A stretch of 64,000 bases of DNA from Thermus albus (GTDB taxonomy: Bacteria; Deinococcota; Deinococci; Deinococcales; Thermaceae): positions 1-64,000 of the forward strand of contig NZ_JAKTNR010000009.1 in NCBI RefSeq assembly GCF_022760855.1, in the 5' to 3' direction. The notes below the pieces were generated by a model. It was not told the origin of the DNA and made no database searches. It saw only the letters and a program-made list of their open reading frames with translations. A program made the position numbers and the translations under genes. Below are positions 7,529-15,292 of this stretch, piece after piece; position 1 is the stretch's first letter, and the number at the start of each line of letters is the position of its first letter.

Positions 7529-9547
7529 CTAGCCGCTAAGGTATGCCCGCCTTAAAAGGAGGGCGTTGAGGGCTACCACGATAGTGGAAAGGCTCATAAA
7601 GAGGGCTCCGAGGGCCGGGGGAAGAAGGAGGCCAAAGGGGTACGCTACACCAGCGGCCAGGGGCAGGGCGAGGATGTTGTATCCCGTGGCCCAGAAGAGG
7701 TTCTGGAGCATTTTCCTGCGGGTGGCTTGGGCCAGGTGGAGGAGGCGAACCACGTCCAGCGGATCGCTTTTGACCAGCACCGCGTCGGCGGATTCCATGG
7801 CCACGTGGGTTCCCGCTCCAATAGCTATCCCAAGGTCCGCCTCCAGGAGGGCAGGGGCATCGTTGATGCCGTCCCCTACGAAGGCGGTGGGGCCTCGGGA
7901 TTTTAGCTCCCGCACGATGCGGACCTTGTCCTGGGGCAGGACCCGGGCGTAATAGAGGGCGATGCCCAGTTCCATAGCCACCGTTTTGGCCACCGCCTCG
8001 GCGTCCCCGGTGACCATGACGGGGGTGAAGCCCAAGGCCTTAAGGCGCTTTATGGCTTCCCGGGCCGAAGGGCGGGGGCGGTCGCGGAGGGCGAAAAGGG
8101 CGAGGAGGCGGGTTTCGTTCATGAGGGCCACCGCACTTTCCCCCCGGGCTTCTATCTCTCCCAGGGCCTGGACGAGGTGGGGAGAGGTGGAAAGACCCAG
8201 CTCCTCGGCCCATTCCGGCCGGCCTACCCGGTAAAGCTGCCCATCCAGGTACCCCTCTACCCCTTTGCCCGGCACGGCCTGCACCCCGGTGGGGGAAGGA
8301 AGGGTGCCGGGGCCAAGGCGGGCTTGGGCGTAATCCCGGATGGCCTCGGCCAAGGGGTGCTCGGAGAAGGCCTCGAGGGCCGCGGCTAAGGTTAGGGCCT
8401 CCCGCTCCCCAAGGCCGTCCGCATACACCGCCCTCACCTCAAACCGCCCTTCGGTGAGGGTACCGGTCTTGTCCAAGGCCACGTACCGGAGGCCCGTGGC
8501 CCGCTCAAAGGCCTCCCGGTTGCGGATGAGGATGCCCCTTTGGGCGGCCAAGGCCGTGGCGTTGACCACCACCAAGGGTATGGCCAGGCCCAAGGCGTGA
8601 GGGCAGGCGATGACCACCACGGTCACCGCCCGCTCCAGGGCGAAGGACAGGGGCTCACCGTTGGCAATCCAGAAGAAAAAGGTTAAGCTCCCTCCTAATA
8701 CCGCCACATAAAAGAGCCATCCCGCCGCCCGGTCGCCCAAGTCCTGAAAACGGCTTCGGGATACCTGGGCTTCCTCCACCAGGCGCATGATCTGCCCCAA
8801 GGTGGTAGAGGCTCCGGTGCGGGTTACCCGGACCTGGATGGCTCCTTCCCCGTTTAACGCTCCGGCCAGGACCTCATCCCCCACTCCTTTGGCCACGGGC
8901 CGGGACTCCCCGGTGAGGAAGGCCTCATTCATGCTGGTAGCCCCTTCCACCACCAGGCCGTCCACAGGCACCTGCTCTCCCGGGCGGATGAGGATGAGGT
9001 CGCCTTCCTTGAGGGCCTCGGAGGGCACGTCCTCAATCCGGCCATCTTTAATTCGGTGGGCCGTTTGGGGTATCAGCTTGGCCAAGGCCCTTAAAGCCTC
9101 ACCGGCTCCCAGAATCGCCTTCATCTCCAGAAAGTGGCCAAGGAGCATCACGTCCACCAGGGTGGCCAGTTCCCACCAGAAGGGTTGCCCCTTTAGGCCC
9201 AGCTCCACGCCCAGGCTGTAGGCGTAGGCCACGGTGATCCCCAGGGCCACCAGGGTCATCATCCCCGGCCGCCTTCCCCTTAGCTCCCTGCCGGCACCCT
9301 GGAGAAACACGCCCCCGCCATAGAGGTAGATGAGGGTTCCGAAGAGGAGGGGCATCCAAGGGACCCCCTCCCAGGGGGGTAGGCGGAGGAAACCCCTCAC
9401 CTCATGGGAGGCGTAAAGGATCGGCAGGGTGAGGAGAAGCGAGACCAGGAAGCGATCCCGGAACATCTCCGGGGTATGGCCGGCATGCCGGTCCGAAGCC
9501 TTAGGAGAGGCCCTGCGGGGAGGGTGGTGATGGTGGTGGGGAGGCAT
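7529..9547 (-). CDS. copB: CopB-type heavy-metal P-type ATPase (CPH motif)
   Basis: A 672-aa P1B ATPase. The ion-site motif in the sixth membrane segment is CPH (315-317), typical of the CopB/P1B-3 group rather than CPC. It has TGES (212-215), DKTGT (Asp359) and GDGINDAPAL. Instead of HMA domains the N-terminus has a His tract (MPPHHHHHPP). It likely exports copper (Cu(II) or Cu(I)) from the cytoplasm. Its ATG overlaps the laccase stop by one base (TAATG), so oxidase and pump are translationally coupled. Confidence 0.93.
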   Translation of the reverse strand: MPPHHHHHPPRRASPKASDRHAGHTPEMFRDRFLVSLLLTLPILYASHEVRGFLRLPPWEGVPWMPLLFGTLIYLYGGGVFLQGAGRELRGRRPGMMTLVALGITVAYAYSLGVELGLKGQPFWWELATLVDVMLLGHFLEMKAILGAGEALRALAKLIPQTAHRIKDGRIEDVPSEALKEGDLILIRPGEQVPVDGLVVEGATSMNEAFLTGESRPVAKGVGDEVLAGALNGEGAIQVRVTRTGASTTLGQIMRLVEEAQVSRSRFQDLGDRAAGWLFYVAVLGGSLTFFFWIANGEPLSFALERAVTVVVIACPHALGLAIPLVVVNATALAAQRGILIRNREAFERATGLRYVALDKTGTLTEGRFEVRAVYADGLGEREALTLAAALEAFSEHPLAEAIRDYAQARLGPGTLPSPTGVQAVPGKGVEGYLDGQLYRVGRPEWAEELGLSTSPHLVQALGEIEARGESAVALMNETRLLALFALRDRPRPSAREAIKRLKALGFTPVMVTGDAEAVAKTVAMELGIALYYARVLPQDKVRIVRELKSRGPTAFVGDGINDAPALLEADLGIAIGAGTHVAMESADAVLVKSDPLDVVRLLHLAQATRRKMLQNLFWATGYNILALPLAAGVAYPFGLLLPPALGALFMSLSTIVVALNALLLRRAYLSG

Positions 9548-10944
9548 TAGCCCACCTCCAGCACCCCCATCATGCCCCGGTCCTCGTGCTCCACGATGTG
9601 GCAGTGGAAGACGGTTTTGCCGGGTAGGTCCCTTAGGGGAACCAGGAGGCGCACCACCTCCTGGGCCTTTAGGTTCACCACATCCTTAAGGGCGCGGTAA
9701 GGGAAGGCCTTACCGTTCACGGAAAGGACATGGAAGGGGTGGGTGTGGAGGTGGAAGGGGTGGTCCATGTCCCCTTGGTTTTCCACCTCCCAGACCTCGA
9801 GGTCGCCCACCCGCCCTCGCAGGTCCACCCGGAGGTGGTCAAAGGTCTTGCCGTTGATGAAGAAGCGCCCGGCCATCATGTCCTCGGTGAAGGTGAGGCG
9901 CCGGGTTACCTTGGCCAGGTTAGGGTCGGGAGCGGGGAGCTTGGCCAAGGCCTTGGGCAAGGGAAGGGGTTTGGGCCTTGGGGGGGCCACCAGGGTTAGG
10001 AGGGTTTGGGGGCTTGCGCCCGAGGCCATCCCCCCATGGCCCATGTGCCCCATCCCGCCCATCATGTGGATCCCTCGGTCGTAGGGCAGGGAAAGCAAGC
10101 GAAAGGCCCCTTCCTTTTGGAACCGCACCAATACCTCTGCCCGCTCCCCGGGGGCCAGGAGGAGCTCGGAAAGCTCGTAGGGTTCTTCCAGAGACCCCCC
10201 GTCGCTGGCGATGAGGTAAAGGGGGTGCCCCTCCAGCTTTAGCAGGAAGTAGCGGGCGTTGCTGGCGTTCAGAAGGCGGAGGCGTAAAGTTGCCTTGCCG
10301 GCCCGCAAGGTGGGGCGTAAGGCCCCGTTCACCAGGACCAGGCTGCCCTCTTTGCCGTTGATCCAGTCCATGGGGGAATGAGGGGCCGGGCGGCCTCCCG
10401 TAAGCTCCAAGTCCTTGAGCACCAGAAGGTGCTCCTCGGCTTCCCGAAGCTCGGGGATTCCGTCCAGGGGGCCTTCCACCACCAGGCCTCCGGCTAGGCC
10501 GGCGAAGAGCTGGGGGGCCACCCGCTCGTGCAGGTGGGGGTGGTACCAGAAGGTGCCCGCCAGGTCCTGGGGGACAGTGAACTCGTACCGCCAGGTTTCC
10601 TTGGGTGGGATTTCCAGGAAGGCATCATCCACCTTGGGAGAGATGGGAAGCCCGTGCCAGTGCAGGTTTGTGGACTCGGGGAGGAGGTTTTCCAGCTCGA
10701 GGCGCACCGTATCCCCAGGGCGCACCCTAAGGGTGGGCCCAGGAAAGCTACCCCCATAGGTCCAAAGCCGTGCCTCCCGTCCGGCTACGGTAACGGGAGT
10801 AGGGGCGGCCTTCAGCCGCACCTCCAAGAGTCCTTCCCGGCTTTTGAGAACCGGGGGGGCGGGGAAGGAGGCCTGGCCCCGGGCCAGGGGGGAGAGCAGA
10901 AGGCCTGCGGTGAGCTTGAGGAGGGTTCGGCGATCGGTATTCAT
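9547..10944 (-). CDS. Multicopper oxidase, Thermus laccase type
   Basis: A 465-aa Tat-exported oxidase (RRTLLKLT near the N-terminus). Copper motifs occur in order: HWHG, HPHLH, HPFHLH and HCHIVEHEDRGMM, giving the type 1 and trinuclear sites. A Met/His-rich loop (IHMMGGMGHMGHGGM) resembles the Met-rich segment of CueO-like cuprous oxidases. From memory it is close to the T. thermophilus HB27 laccase. Likely role: oxidation of toxic Cu(I) outside the membrane. It begins the laccase-copB unit under the promoter at 10953-10985. Confidence 0.93.
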   Translation of the reverse strand: MNTDRRTLLKLTAGLLLSPLARGQASFPAPPVLKSREGLLEVRLKAAPTPVTVAGREARLWTYGGSFPGPTLRVRPGDTVRLELENLLPESTNLHWHGLPISPKVDDAFLEIPPKETWRYEFTVPQDLAGTFWYHPHLHERVAPQLFAGLAGGLVVEGPLDGIPELREAEEHLLVLKDLELTGGRPAPHSPMDWINGKEGSLVLVNGALRPTLRAGKATLRLRLLNASNARYFLLKLEGHPLYLIASDGGSLEEPYELSELLLAPGERAEVLVRFQKEGAFRLLSLPYDRGIHMMGGMGHMGHGGMASGASPQTLLTLVAPPRPKPLPLPKALAKLPAPDPNLAKVTRRLTFTEDMMAGRFFINGKTFDHLRVDLRGRVGDLEVWEVENQGDMDHPFHLHTHPFHVLSVNGKAFPYRALKDVVNLKAQEVVRLLVPLRDLPGKTVFHCHIVEHEDRGMMGVLEVG

Positions 10945-10952
10945 ACCCTTAG

Positions 10953-10985
10953 AGGGTAGGGGGGGTTTGTAAAGGAAGTATAAAG
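10953..10985 (-). promoter_or_regulatory. Laccase-copB promoter with CopR-like box
   Basis: Read on the minus strand: two CTTTA half-sites 11 bp apart (10985-10970), then 11 nt, then the -10 hexamer TACCCT (10958-10953), then 8 nt to ATG 10944. The half-site period and the 11-nt gap to the -10 are identical to four other promoters in the island, although the second half-site here is CTTTA rather than CTTAA. No -35 hexamer is visible, consistent with an activator-dependent promoter. Confidence 0.6.
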
Positions 10986-10991
10986 GTCCCT

Positions 10992-11381
10992 TTAGAGGCT
11001 GGCCAGGGCTTTCTCCAGCCGGGTCCTCGCTTCCTCCGCCACGGGCCTGAGCGCCTCCTGCTTTTCCTGGGGAAGGACCTGGAACATGCCCATAGGATCC
11101 TGGAGGAGGATTTCCACGCCTTCTTCACTCTCCCGGAGCACGGCGTTGCAGGGCAGGAGGAGGCCGATATCGGGTTCGGCCTCGAGGGCCTTGGCGGCCA
11201 GGCTGGGGTTGCAGGCGCCCAGGATCAGGTAAGGGGGCCTTTCCACCCCCAGGCGGGCCTTAAGGGTGGCGGCCACGTCAATCTCCGTGAGGATCCCGAA
11301 GCCCTCTTCCTTCAAGGCGGCCTCCAGTCGGGCCCGGGCCTCGGACAAGCTGGTCTTCAGGGTTTTCTTCAGATCCGTCAT
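10992..11381 (-). CDS. DUF302 family protein
   Basis: A 129-aa DUF302 protein: a compact alpha/beta fold with the ACNPSLAAKAL segment and the DPMGMFQVL motif. Such proteins are often found beside copper-resistance and thiol genes, but no biochemical role is established. It has no signal peptide, so it is cytosolic. It follows the Met-rich gene and precedes the laccase, with its own RBS (AGGAGG) and a possible TACACT -10 at 11407-11402. The CopR-like box is absent here. Confidence 0.85.
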   Translation of the reverse strand: MTDLKKTLKTSLSEARARLEAALKEEGFGILTEIDVAATLKARLGVERPPYLILGACNPSLAAKALEAEPDIGLLLPCNAVLRESEEGVEILLQDPMGMFQVLPQEKQEALRPVAEEARTRLEKALASL

Positions 11382-11450
11382 GATACCCTCCTTTTCTCTA
11401 AAGTGTAGCGGAACCTGCGGGGGACGACCTCACCTGGAGGTTGAAACGAG

Positions 11451-11469
11451 CCCCATAAGGGGGTATGGG
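11451..11469. promoter_or_regulatory. G/C-rich inverted repeat upstream of DUF302 gene
   Basis: CCCC-ATAA-GGGG followed by GTATGGG, in the 142-bp gap between the Met-rich gene and the DUF302 gene. The GGGGTAT core recalls the inverted repeats at the copZ promoter, so it could be a CsoR site. Its distance from the candidate -10 makes this weak; a short hairpin is the alternative. Confidence 0.25.
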
Positions 11470-11523
11470 AAAGGACCTAGGCCCCGCCCAGGGAAGCCAC
11501 CCCGGGCAAGGGCCTAACCGGGG

Positions 11524-12177
11524 TTACTCTCCCAGGAAGAAGCCGTGCCAGGTGTGGACCCAGACCTCCCCCGTGTAGGCGTTTACGGAGAGCATGCCCT
11601 CCACCTCCTTGCGCCCAAAGTCAAAGGTGTAGTAGCCGGGGAAGGCCCCAGCTTCCAGGACCCGGGCACCCGGGAGATACCCCCCAAGGAAGGTTTCCGC
11701 CAGCTTTTTGGCTTCCTCCAAGGAGAAGCGGGCGGGTGCTCCGGCGGGGCCTTCCATCATGCCGTAGCGGGTATTCCACATCATGTTGGGGCCGGGCTCC
11801 GGGGAAACCACCCCGGTGTACCGATCGGCGATGAGCTCAAAAAGCCCCTGCCCCTTTTCGTCCACCACCTGGGCGTAGTAGTTTTGGCTGAAGGCCATGA
11901 AGTCCTTAAGGCGAGCACCCGGGTAAAGCCGCTTGGCGTACGCCTCCATCCGCGCCTTGGCTTCCTTTTGGGGAATGGGGCGGGCTTCCGGGGGGTAAAC
12001 CGCCATCATGCCCATCATCCCGTGGCCGCCCATCATCCCGTAGCCCATCATCCCCATGCCGTACTGGGGGCCATAGCCCATCATCCCCGGGCCGAAGCCC
12101 CCCATCATGCCCTGGGTGAGGGCAAGGCCCAAGAGCAAAAGGCCCAGAACTCCTAAGACCATACCGTAGCGTTTCAT
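11524..12177 (-). CDS. Exported Met-rich, PepSY-like protein
   Basis: A 217-aa protein with an N-terminal signal or anchor (residues 1-22). Residues about 23-60 hold repeated GMM/GYGMMG motifs with one His, suited to Cu(I) binding by Met thioethers. The rest resembles two PepSY-like units: AKARMEAYAKRLYPGARLKDF... and EEAKKLAETFLGGYLPGARVLE... ending in NAYTGEVWVHTWHG. Likely an extracytoplasmic copper sequestration protein. It overlaps the SHOCT gene upstream by 4 bp and shares its promoter. Confidence 0.75.
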   Translation of the reverse strand: MKRYGMVLGVLGLLLLGLALTQGMMGGFGPGMMGYGPQYGMGMMGYGMMGGHGMMGMMAVYPPEARPIPQKEAKARMEAYAKRLYPGARLKDFMAFSQNYYAQVVDEKGQGLFELIADRYTGVVSPEPGPNMMWNTRYGMMEGPAGAPARFSLEEAKKLAETFLGGYLPGARVLEAGAFPGYYTFDFGRKEVEGMLSVNAYTGEVWVHTWHGFFLGE

Positions 12178-12416
12178 GCTTCACCTCCCCTTTCCAGTTC
12201 CTTCCTAAGCCTTCTGTAGGTTTCCTCGTCCAGCTCGCCTCTGGCGTAGTGGAGGCGCAGGGCCTCCAGGGCCTCATCCTTTTTGGGCCCGCCGCCTCCC
12301 CCCCAGGCCCGAAGCCCCAGGTAAAGGAGCCCACCCAAGAGGGCCAGCACTAGGAGCATGTTGAGAAGCCCGAAGAACCACCCGAAACCCATGCCGCCCC
12401 AACCCATCATGCCCAC
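12174..12416 (-). CDS. Small membrane protein with C-terminal SHOCT domain
   Basis: An 80-aa protein: Met/Trp/Gly-rich N-terminus (GMMGWGGMGFGWFF), one membrane helix (about residues 18-37), then a SHOCT motif (LRLHYARGELDEETYRRLRKEL). SHOCT domains are short helical modules thought to mediate oligomerisation. GTG 12416 is chosen because GGAGG lies 6 nt upstream; ATG 12410 is an alternative. First gene of a two-gene unit with the Met-rich protein. Confidence 0.8.
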   Translation of the reverse strand: MGMMGWGGMGFGWFFGLLNMLLVLALLGGLLYLGLRAWGGGGGPKKDEALEALRLHYARGELDEETYRRLRKELERGGEA

Positions 12417-12433
12417 GATCCACCTCCACCTGT

Positions 12434-12466
12434 ACCCTAGGCCGGTATTGTTAAGCTGGCGTAAAG
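12434..12466 (-). promoter_or_regulatory. CopR-like box and -10 for the SHOCT/Met-rich unit
   Basis: Minus strand: CTTTACGCCAGCTTAA (12466-12451), 11 nt, then TAGGGT (12439-12434). The half-sites CTTTA and CTTAA are 11 bp apart, one helical turn, the usual OmpR/PhoB-family layout. The box sits where a -35 would be. It is divergent from, and 7 bp away from, the partner box at 12474-12489. Confidence 0.7.
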
Positions 12467-12473
12467 GGGCTGG

Positions 12474-12506
12474 CTTTACCTGGGCTTAACATTCGGCCCT
12501 TAGCCT
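12474..12506 (+). promoter_or_regulatory. CopR-like box and -10 for the CcdA-like/methyltransferase unit
   Basis: Plus strand: CTTTACCTGGGCTTAA (12474-12489), 11 nt, TAGCCT (12501-12506), then 9 nt to ATG 12516. Architecture identical to the divergent promoter at 12434-12466. The two boxes lie back to back in a 99-bp intergenic region. Confidence 0.7.
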
Positions 12507-12515
12507 GCGCCCAAG

Positions 12516-13334
12516 ATGGGGAGAGGATACCTAGTTGGCCTCGCTATCCTAGGCCTGGTCGGGTTGGTCTTAGGGGGTGGGCTAGAGGAGGTATCCCGAG
12601 GTCTTTACCGGGCGGCCAACACCCTATACGCCCTCTTGGCCCCTTGGGTGGATGGGCTTAGGCGGGAGGTGGGGGTTCCTTGGCTTTCCGCTTTTCTCCT
12701 GGGGATCTTGGCGGCCTTCGCTCCCTGCCAGATCACCACGGGGGCCAGCGCCCTGGTCTACCTGGTCCCTTCTGCCCTCGAGGGGCGGGCCTGGCCCCGG
12801 TTCCTGGCCTTTCTCCTGGGAAAGGCCCTCACCTACCTGGTGCTGACCGGGGTCGTTCTCTTTTTCCTGGGAGGGGTTTTGGACAACCCCGGGGCGGTCT
12901 TCCGCCCGGTGCGCCTGGCCCTTGGGCCCTTCATGGTCCTGGTGGGCTTGGGCCTTTTGGGGGTGGTGCGCTGGCCCCTGGCCTGGGGGGTGCCGGAGGG
13001 GGTGGGGGCCCGGGTGGAAAAGTGGGGCGGGCTTCTTGGACCCCTGGCCCTTGGGGGGGTCTACGGCCTGGCCTTCTGCCCCACCCTCTTCTGGCTCTTC
13101 TTCGGCCTTTTGCTTCCCTTGGCCCTGGCCTCGCCCCTGGGTTTCCTCCTCCCCGGTTTGTTCGCCTTGGGGACGGGCTTCCCCCTGGGTTTGCTACTAC
13201 TCCTCTTCGCCCGCCTGGGCCGGGGCCAGGCCCTTAAGGGGATGCGCCACCTGGGAAGGGGTCTTTTGAGAGGTGCAGGGGTGGTCTTTGTGGCGCTAGG
13301 GCTTTTGGATACGGTTCTCTACTGGAGCCTTTAG
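12516..13334 (+). CDS. CcdA/DsbD-like membrane protein
   Basis: A 272-aa integral membrane protein with six to seven hydrophobic segments. Its only two cysteines are Cys71 in FAPCQITTG and Cys188 in LAFCPTLFW. These sit at the starts of two related three-helix repeats, as in CcdA and the DsbD core, which move reducing equivalents across the membrane. It may keep copper-handling thiols such as those of CueP reduced. It could also be classed with the TauE/SafE or UreH-like transporters. The CopR-like promoter and the ATG 9 nt after the -10 fix the start. Confidence 0.75.
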   Translation: MGRGYLVGLAILGLVGLVLGGGLEEVSRGLYRAANTLYALLAPWVDGLRREVGVPWLSAFLLGILAAFAPCQITTGASALVYLVPSALEGRAWPRFLAFLLGKALTYLVLTGVVLFFLGGVLDNPGAVFRPVRLALGPFMVLVGLGLLGVVRWPLAWGVPEGVGARVEKWGGLLGPLALGGVYGLAFCPTLFWLFFGLLLPLALASPLGFLLPGLFALGTGFPLGLLLLLFARLGRGQALKGMRHLGRGLLRGAGVVFVALGLLDTVLYWSL

Positions 13335-13335
13335 C

Positions 13336-14022
13336 ATGGGGGGCATGGGGGGTAAAGGGGGTGTAAGGGCCCAGTTTTTCGCGGCGCTTCTTCCTGTTCT
13401 TTCCCGGGGGCACGCCCGCGTAAGCGAGCCCTGGCGGAGGAGGCTCCTTGGGGGCCTCACGGGCACGGTGTTGGAAATCGGCCCGGGAACCGGGGTTAAC
13501 CTGGCCTACCTGCCGGATGGGGTCCACTGGCTGGGCCTCGAGCCCAACCCTTACTCCCACCCCCATCTGAAGGAGGCGCTAAAGCTCAAGGGGCTTGCTG
13601 GCGAGATCCTACTGGGCCAGGCGGAGGCCATTCCCCTGCCGGAGGAAAGCGTGGATGCGGTGGTGTCCACCTTAGTCCTCTGTTCGGTGGAGGATCCGAG
13701 GCGGGCCTTGGCGGAGATCCTTAGGGTGCTGAAGCCTGGAGGGCGCTTTGTCTTTTTGGAACACGTGGCCGCCCCTCGGGGTTCCTGCCTCCGCCGGGCC
13801 CAGGATTTTCTCTCTCCTCCTTGGGCGTTTCTGGGGGACGGTTGCCACCCCAACCGGGAGACCCTGGCCCTTATTCAGGAGGCAGGGTTTGCCCGGGTGG
13901 AGGCGGAGGCCTTTACCCTGCCCCTTCCCCTGGTGGCCCCCCATGTGGCCGGGATAGCTTGGAAGGCAGGGCCTTTAGCGCCCCTGCCAGAGAGTGCCTT
14001 TCCCATCAACCCAGGCCAGTAA
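13336..14022 (+). CDS. SAM-dependent methyltransferase, UbiE/METTL7-like
   Basis: A 228-aa class I methyltransferase with SAM motif I EIGPGTG (47-53), LEPNP at the end of strand 2, an AEAIPLPEESVDAVVSTLVLCSV segment and LKPGGRFVFLEHV. The N-terminus is Gly/Met-rich. METTL7-like enzymes methylate thiols or lipids; no substrate can be inferred here. It starts 1 bp after the CcdA-like gene, so it is probably copper-induced. Its last 48 bp overlap the convergent propeller gene. Confidence 0.82.
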   Translation: MGGMGGKGGVRAQFFAALLPVLSRGHARVSEPWRRRLLGGLTGTVLEIGPGTGVNLAYLPDGVHWLGLEPNPYSHPHLKEALKLKGLAGEILLGQAEAIPLPEESVDAVVSTLVLCSVEDPRRALAEILRVLKPGGRFVFLEHVAAPRGSCLRRAQDFLSPPWAFLGDGCHPNRETLALIQEAGFARVEAEAFTLPLPLVAPHVAGIAWKAGPLAPLPESAFPINPGQ

Positions 14023-14730
14023 ACCTTCCTCCTGAGGATGGGCGGCCAGGGCCAGGACCGTGCCCTGCCAAAGCCTGCGCCACCCCGTTTCCGTCTGTCG
14101 CCAGAGACCGAGCTGGCCTCCTAGGTACAGGGTGCCGGAAGGGGAGAGGGCTAAGGGTCCGGGAGCGGGGTCCGGGGAGGAGAGGGGCCGGAAGCTTTGG
14201 CCCCCATCCTCGCTCAGGTAAAGGCCTTTCTCCATAAGAGAGGCAAAGAGCCGCCCCCGCTGGTCCACCAGGAGGAAGGCCATGCCCGTTTTGGGTAGGC
14301 TTTTTGCCGGGAGCTTGCTCCAGGTCTTCCCCCCGTCTTGGCTGCGAAAGAAGCCGTAGGTGGCCTCGAGGGCGTAGTGGACCTCAGGCCGTTTGGGATC
14401 TACGGCGTAGGCGTGGAGGTCCAACGCGGGAAGGCCCTTGGGCTTTAGGTCGCGGAAGCGCTTCAGGTCCCGGCTTTCCGCATAGACCCAGTGCCCAGCT
14501 GCCAGGAGGCGGTTGCCGTCCCAGGCCAGGTTCATGGCATCCCAGTCCCGCCGCCGCACCAGGTCCTGGGCGGTGCTGGTATTCCAGAGAACAATGCCGT
14601 CGTGGTGGCCTAAGAGCAGGGCCCCGGAGGGGTGCCACAGGAGGGCGTGGACGTCCCGGGTGGGCACGGGACCCATGGGGGTTTGGGCCAGGGCAAGGCC
14701 AAGGGTGAGGAGAAAGGCTAAAGGGCGCAT
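13975..14730 (-). CDS. Exported beta-propeller protein with Asp-box (BNR) repeats
   Basis: A 251-aa protein with a signal peptide (residues 1-15, cut near ALAQ). Propeller blades follow, with Asp-box motifs SQDGGKTW and SEDGGQSF and repeated LAW/LLVDQRGRLF strands. It looks like the F510_1955-type or sortilin-like BNR proteins, not an active sialidase. It lies 6 bp downstream of cueP and shares that promoter. Likely an extracytoplasmic partner in copper handling; ligand unknown. The tail overlaps the methyltransferase gene by 48 bp. Confidence 0.75.
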   Translation of the reverse strand: MRPLAFLLTLGLALAQTPMGPVPTRDVHALLWHPSGALLLGHHDGIVLWNTSTAQDLVRRRDWDAMNLAWDGNRLLAAGHWVYAESRDLKRFRDLKPKGLPALDLHAYAVDPKRPEVHYALEATYGFFRSQDGGKTWSKLPAKSLPKTGMAFLLVDQRGRLFASLMEKGLYLSEDGGQSFRPLSSPDPAPGPLALSPSGTLYLGGQLGLWRQTETGWRRLWQGTVLALAAHPQEEGLLAWVDGKGTLWQGR

Positions 14731-14736
14731 GGCGTT

Positions 14737-15252
14737 CTACCTTGAGGAAAGGCGGAAGCCGGTAAGGCAGGTGGGGCTTTGGCTGAAGGTGGCCACGGAC
14801 CCGGTGGCCACCAGGTTCCCATGGCGGATCTCCAGGGTATAGCGGCGGTTCCGGGGTAGCCAGAGCTCAAAGAAGCCGTCCCTTCCCGTTTTGAGCTGGG
14901 TCTTGAGGACTTCCTTTTCCCCCTCCAGCACCCGGACCTCAAAGACCTCCTCCTGTAGCTCCCCAGTGCAGCTGGAAAAGTAGTGGACCTGGCAGGGGTG
15001 GGTCCGGCTGACATAAGGGGCCACCGCCAGGAGGAAGCGGTCCTTGAGGGCCATCTGGACTTTGCGGCCGTCGGCGAACTCAAAGAAGAGGGCCTCGGGG
15101 GTCGCGTAGCTCACCACCTTTTGCCCTTCCTCCCGCCACCGCTTGGCCAGGGCCAGGGCCTCTTCGGGCCCCAGGCCCTTGAGGGCCTCGGGGCTAGGGG
15201 CCTGGGCCACACCTAAAGCCACGCCGAGGGCAAGGGCCAGAAGCTTCTTCAT
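14737..15252 (-). CDS. cueP: CueP-family periplasmic copper-binding protein
   Basis: A 171-aa exported protein (signal to about residue 18). It carries the CueP signature: FLLAVAPYVSRTHPCQVHY, then SSCTGEL, a WLPR segment, and a C-terminal PTCLTGFRL. The cysteines are 87, 95 and 162. Their spacing (8 and 67) nearly equals that of Salmonella CueP Cys96/104/172, which bind copper. ATG 15252 is chosen because TAGGGT lies 7 nt upstream; an ATG at 15261 would lie inside the promoter. Role: binding or passing on envelope copper. Confidence 0.85.
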   Translation of the reverse strand: MKKLLALALGVALGVAQAPSPEALKGLGPEEALALAKRWREEGQKVVSYATPEALFFEFADGRKVQMALKDRFLLAVAPYVSRTHPCQVHYFSSCTGELQEEVFEVRVLEGEKEVLKTQLKTGRDGFFELWLPRNRRYTLEIRHGNLVATGSVATFSQSPTCLTGFRLSSR

Positions 15253-15259
15253 GGCATCC

Positions 15260-15292
15260 ACCCTAAGCCTCTCCCGTTAAGCCCGTGTAAAG
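15260..15292 (-). promoter_or_regulatory. CopR-like box and -10 of cueP
   Basis: Minus strand: CTTTACACGGGCTTAA (15292-15277), 11 nt, TAGGGT (15265-15260), 7 nt, ATG 15252. It is identical in spacing and -10 to the SHOCT/Met-rich promoter and lies over the last codons of copS, so cueP can be transcribed independently of copRS. Confidence 0.7.

Noticed and set aside
11402..11434. A sixth CopR-like box upstream of the DUF302 gene
   Set aside because: A TACACT -10 exists, but the position 11 nt upstream has no CTTTA/CTTAA half-sites; the gene has its own RBS instead.
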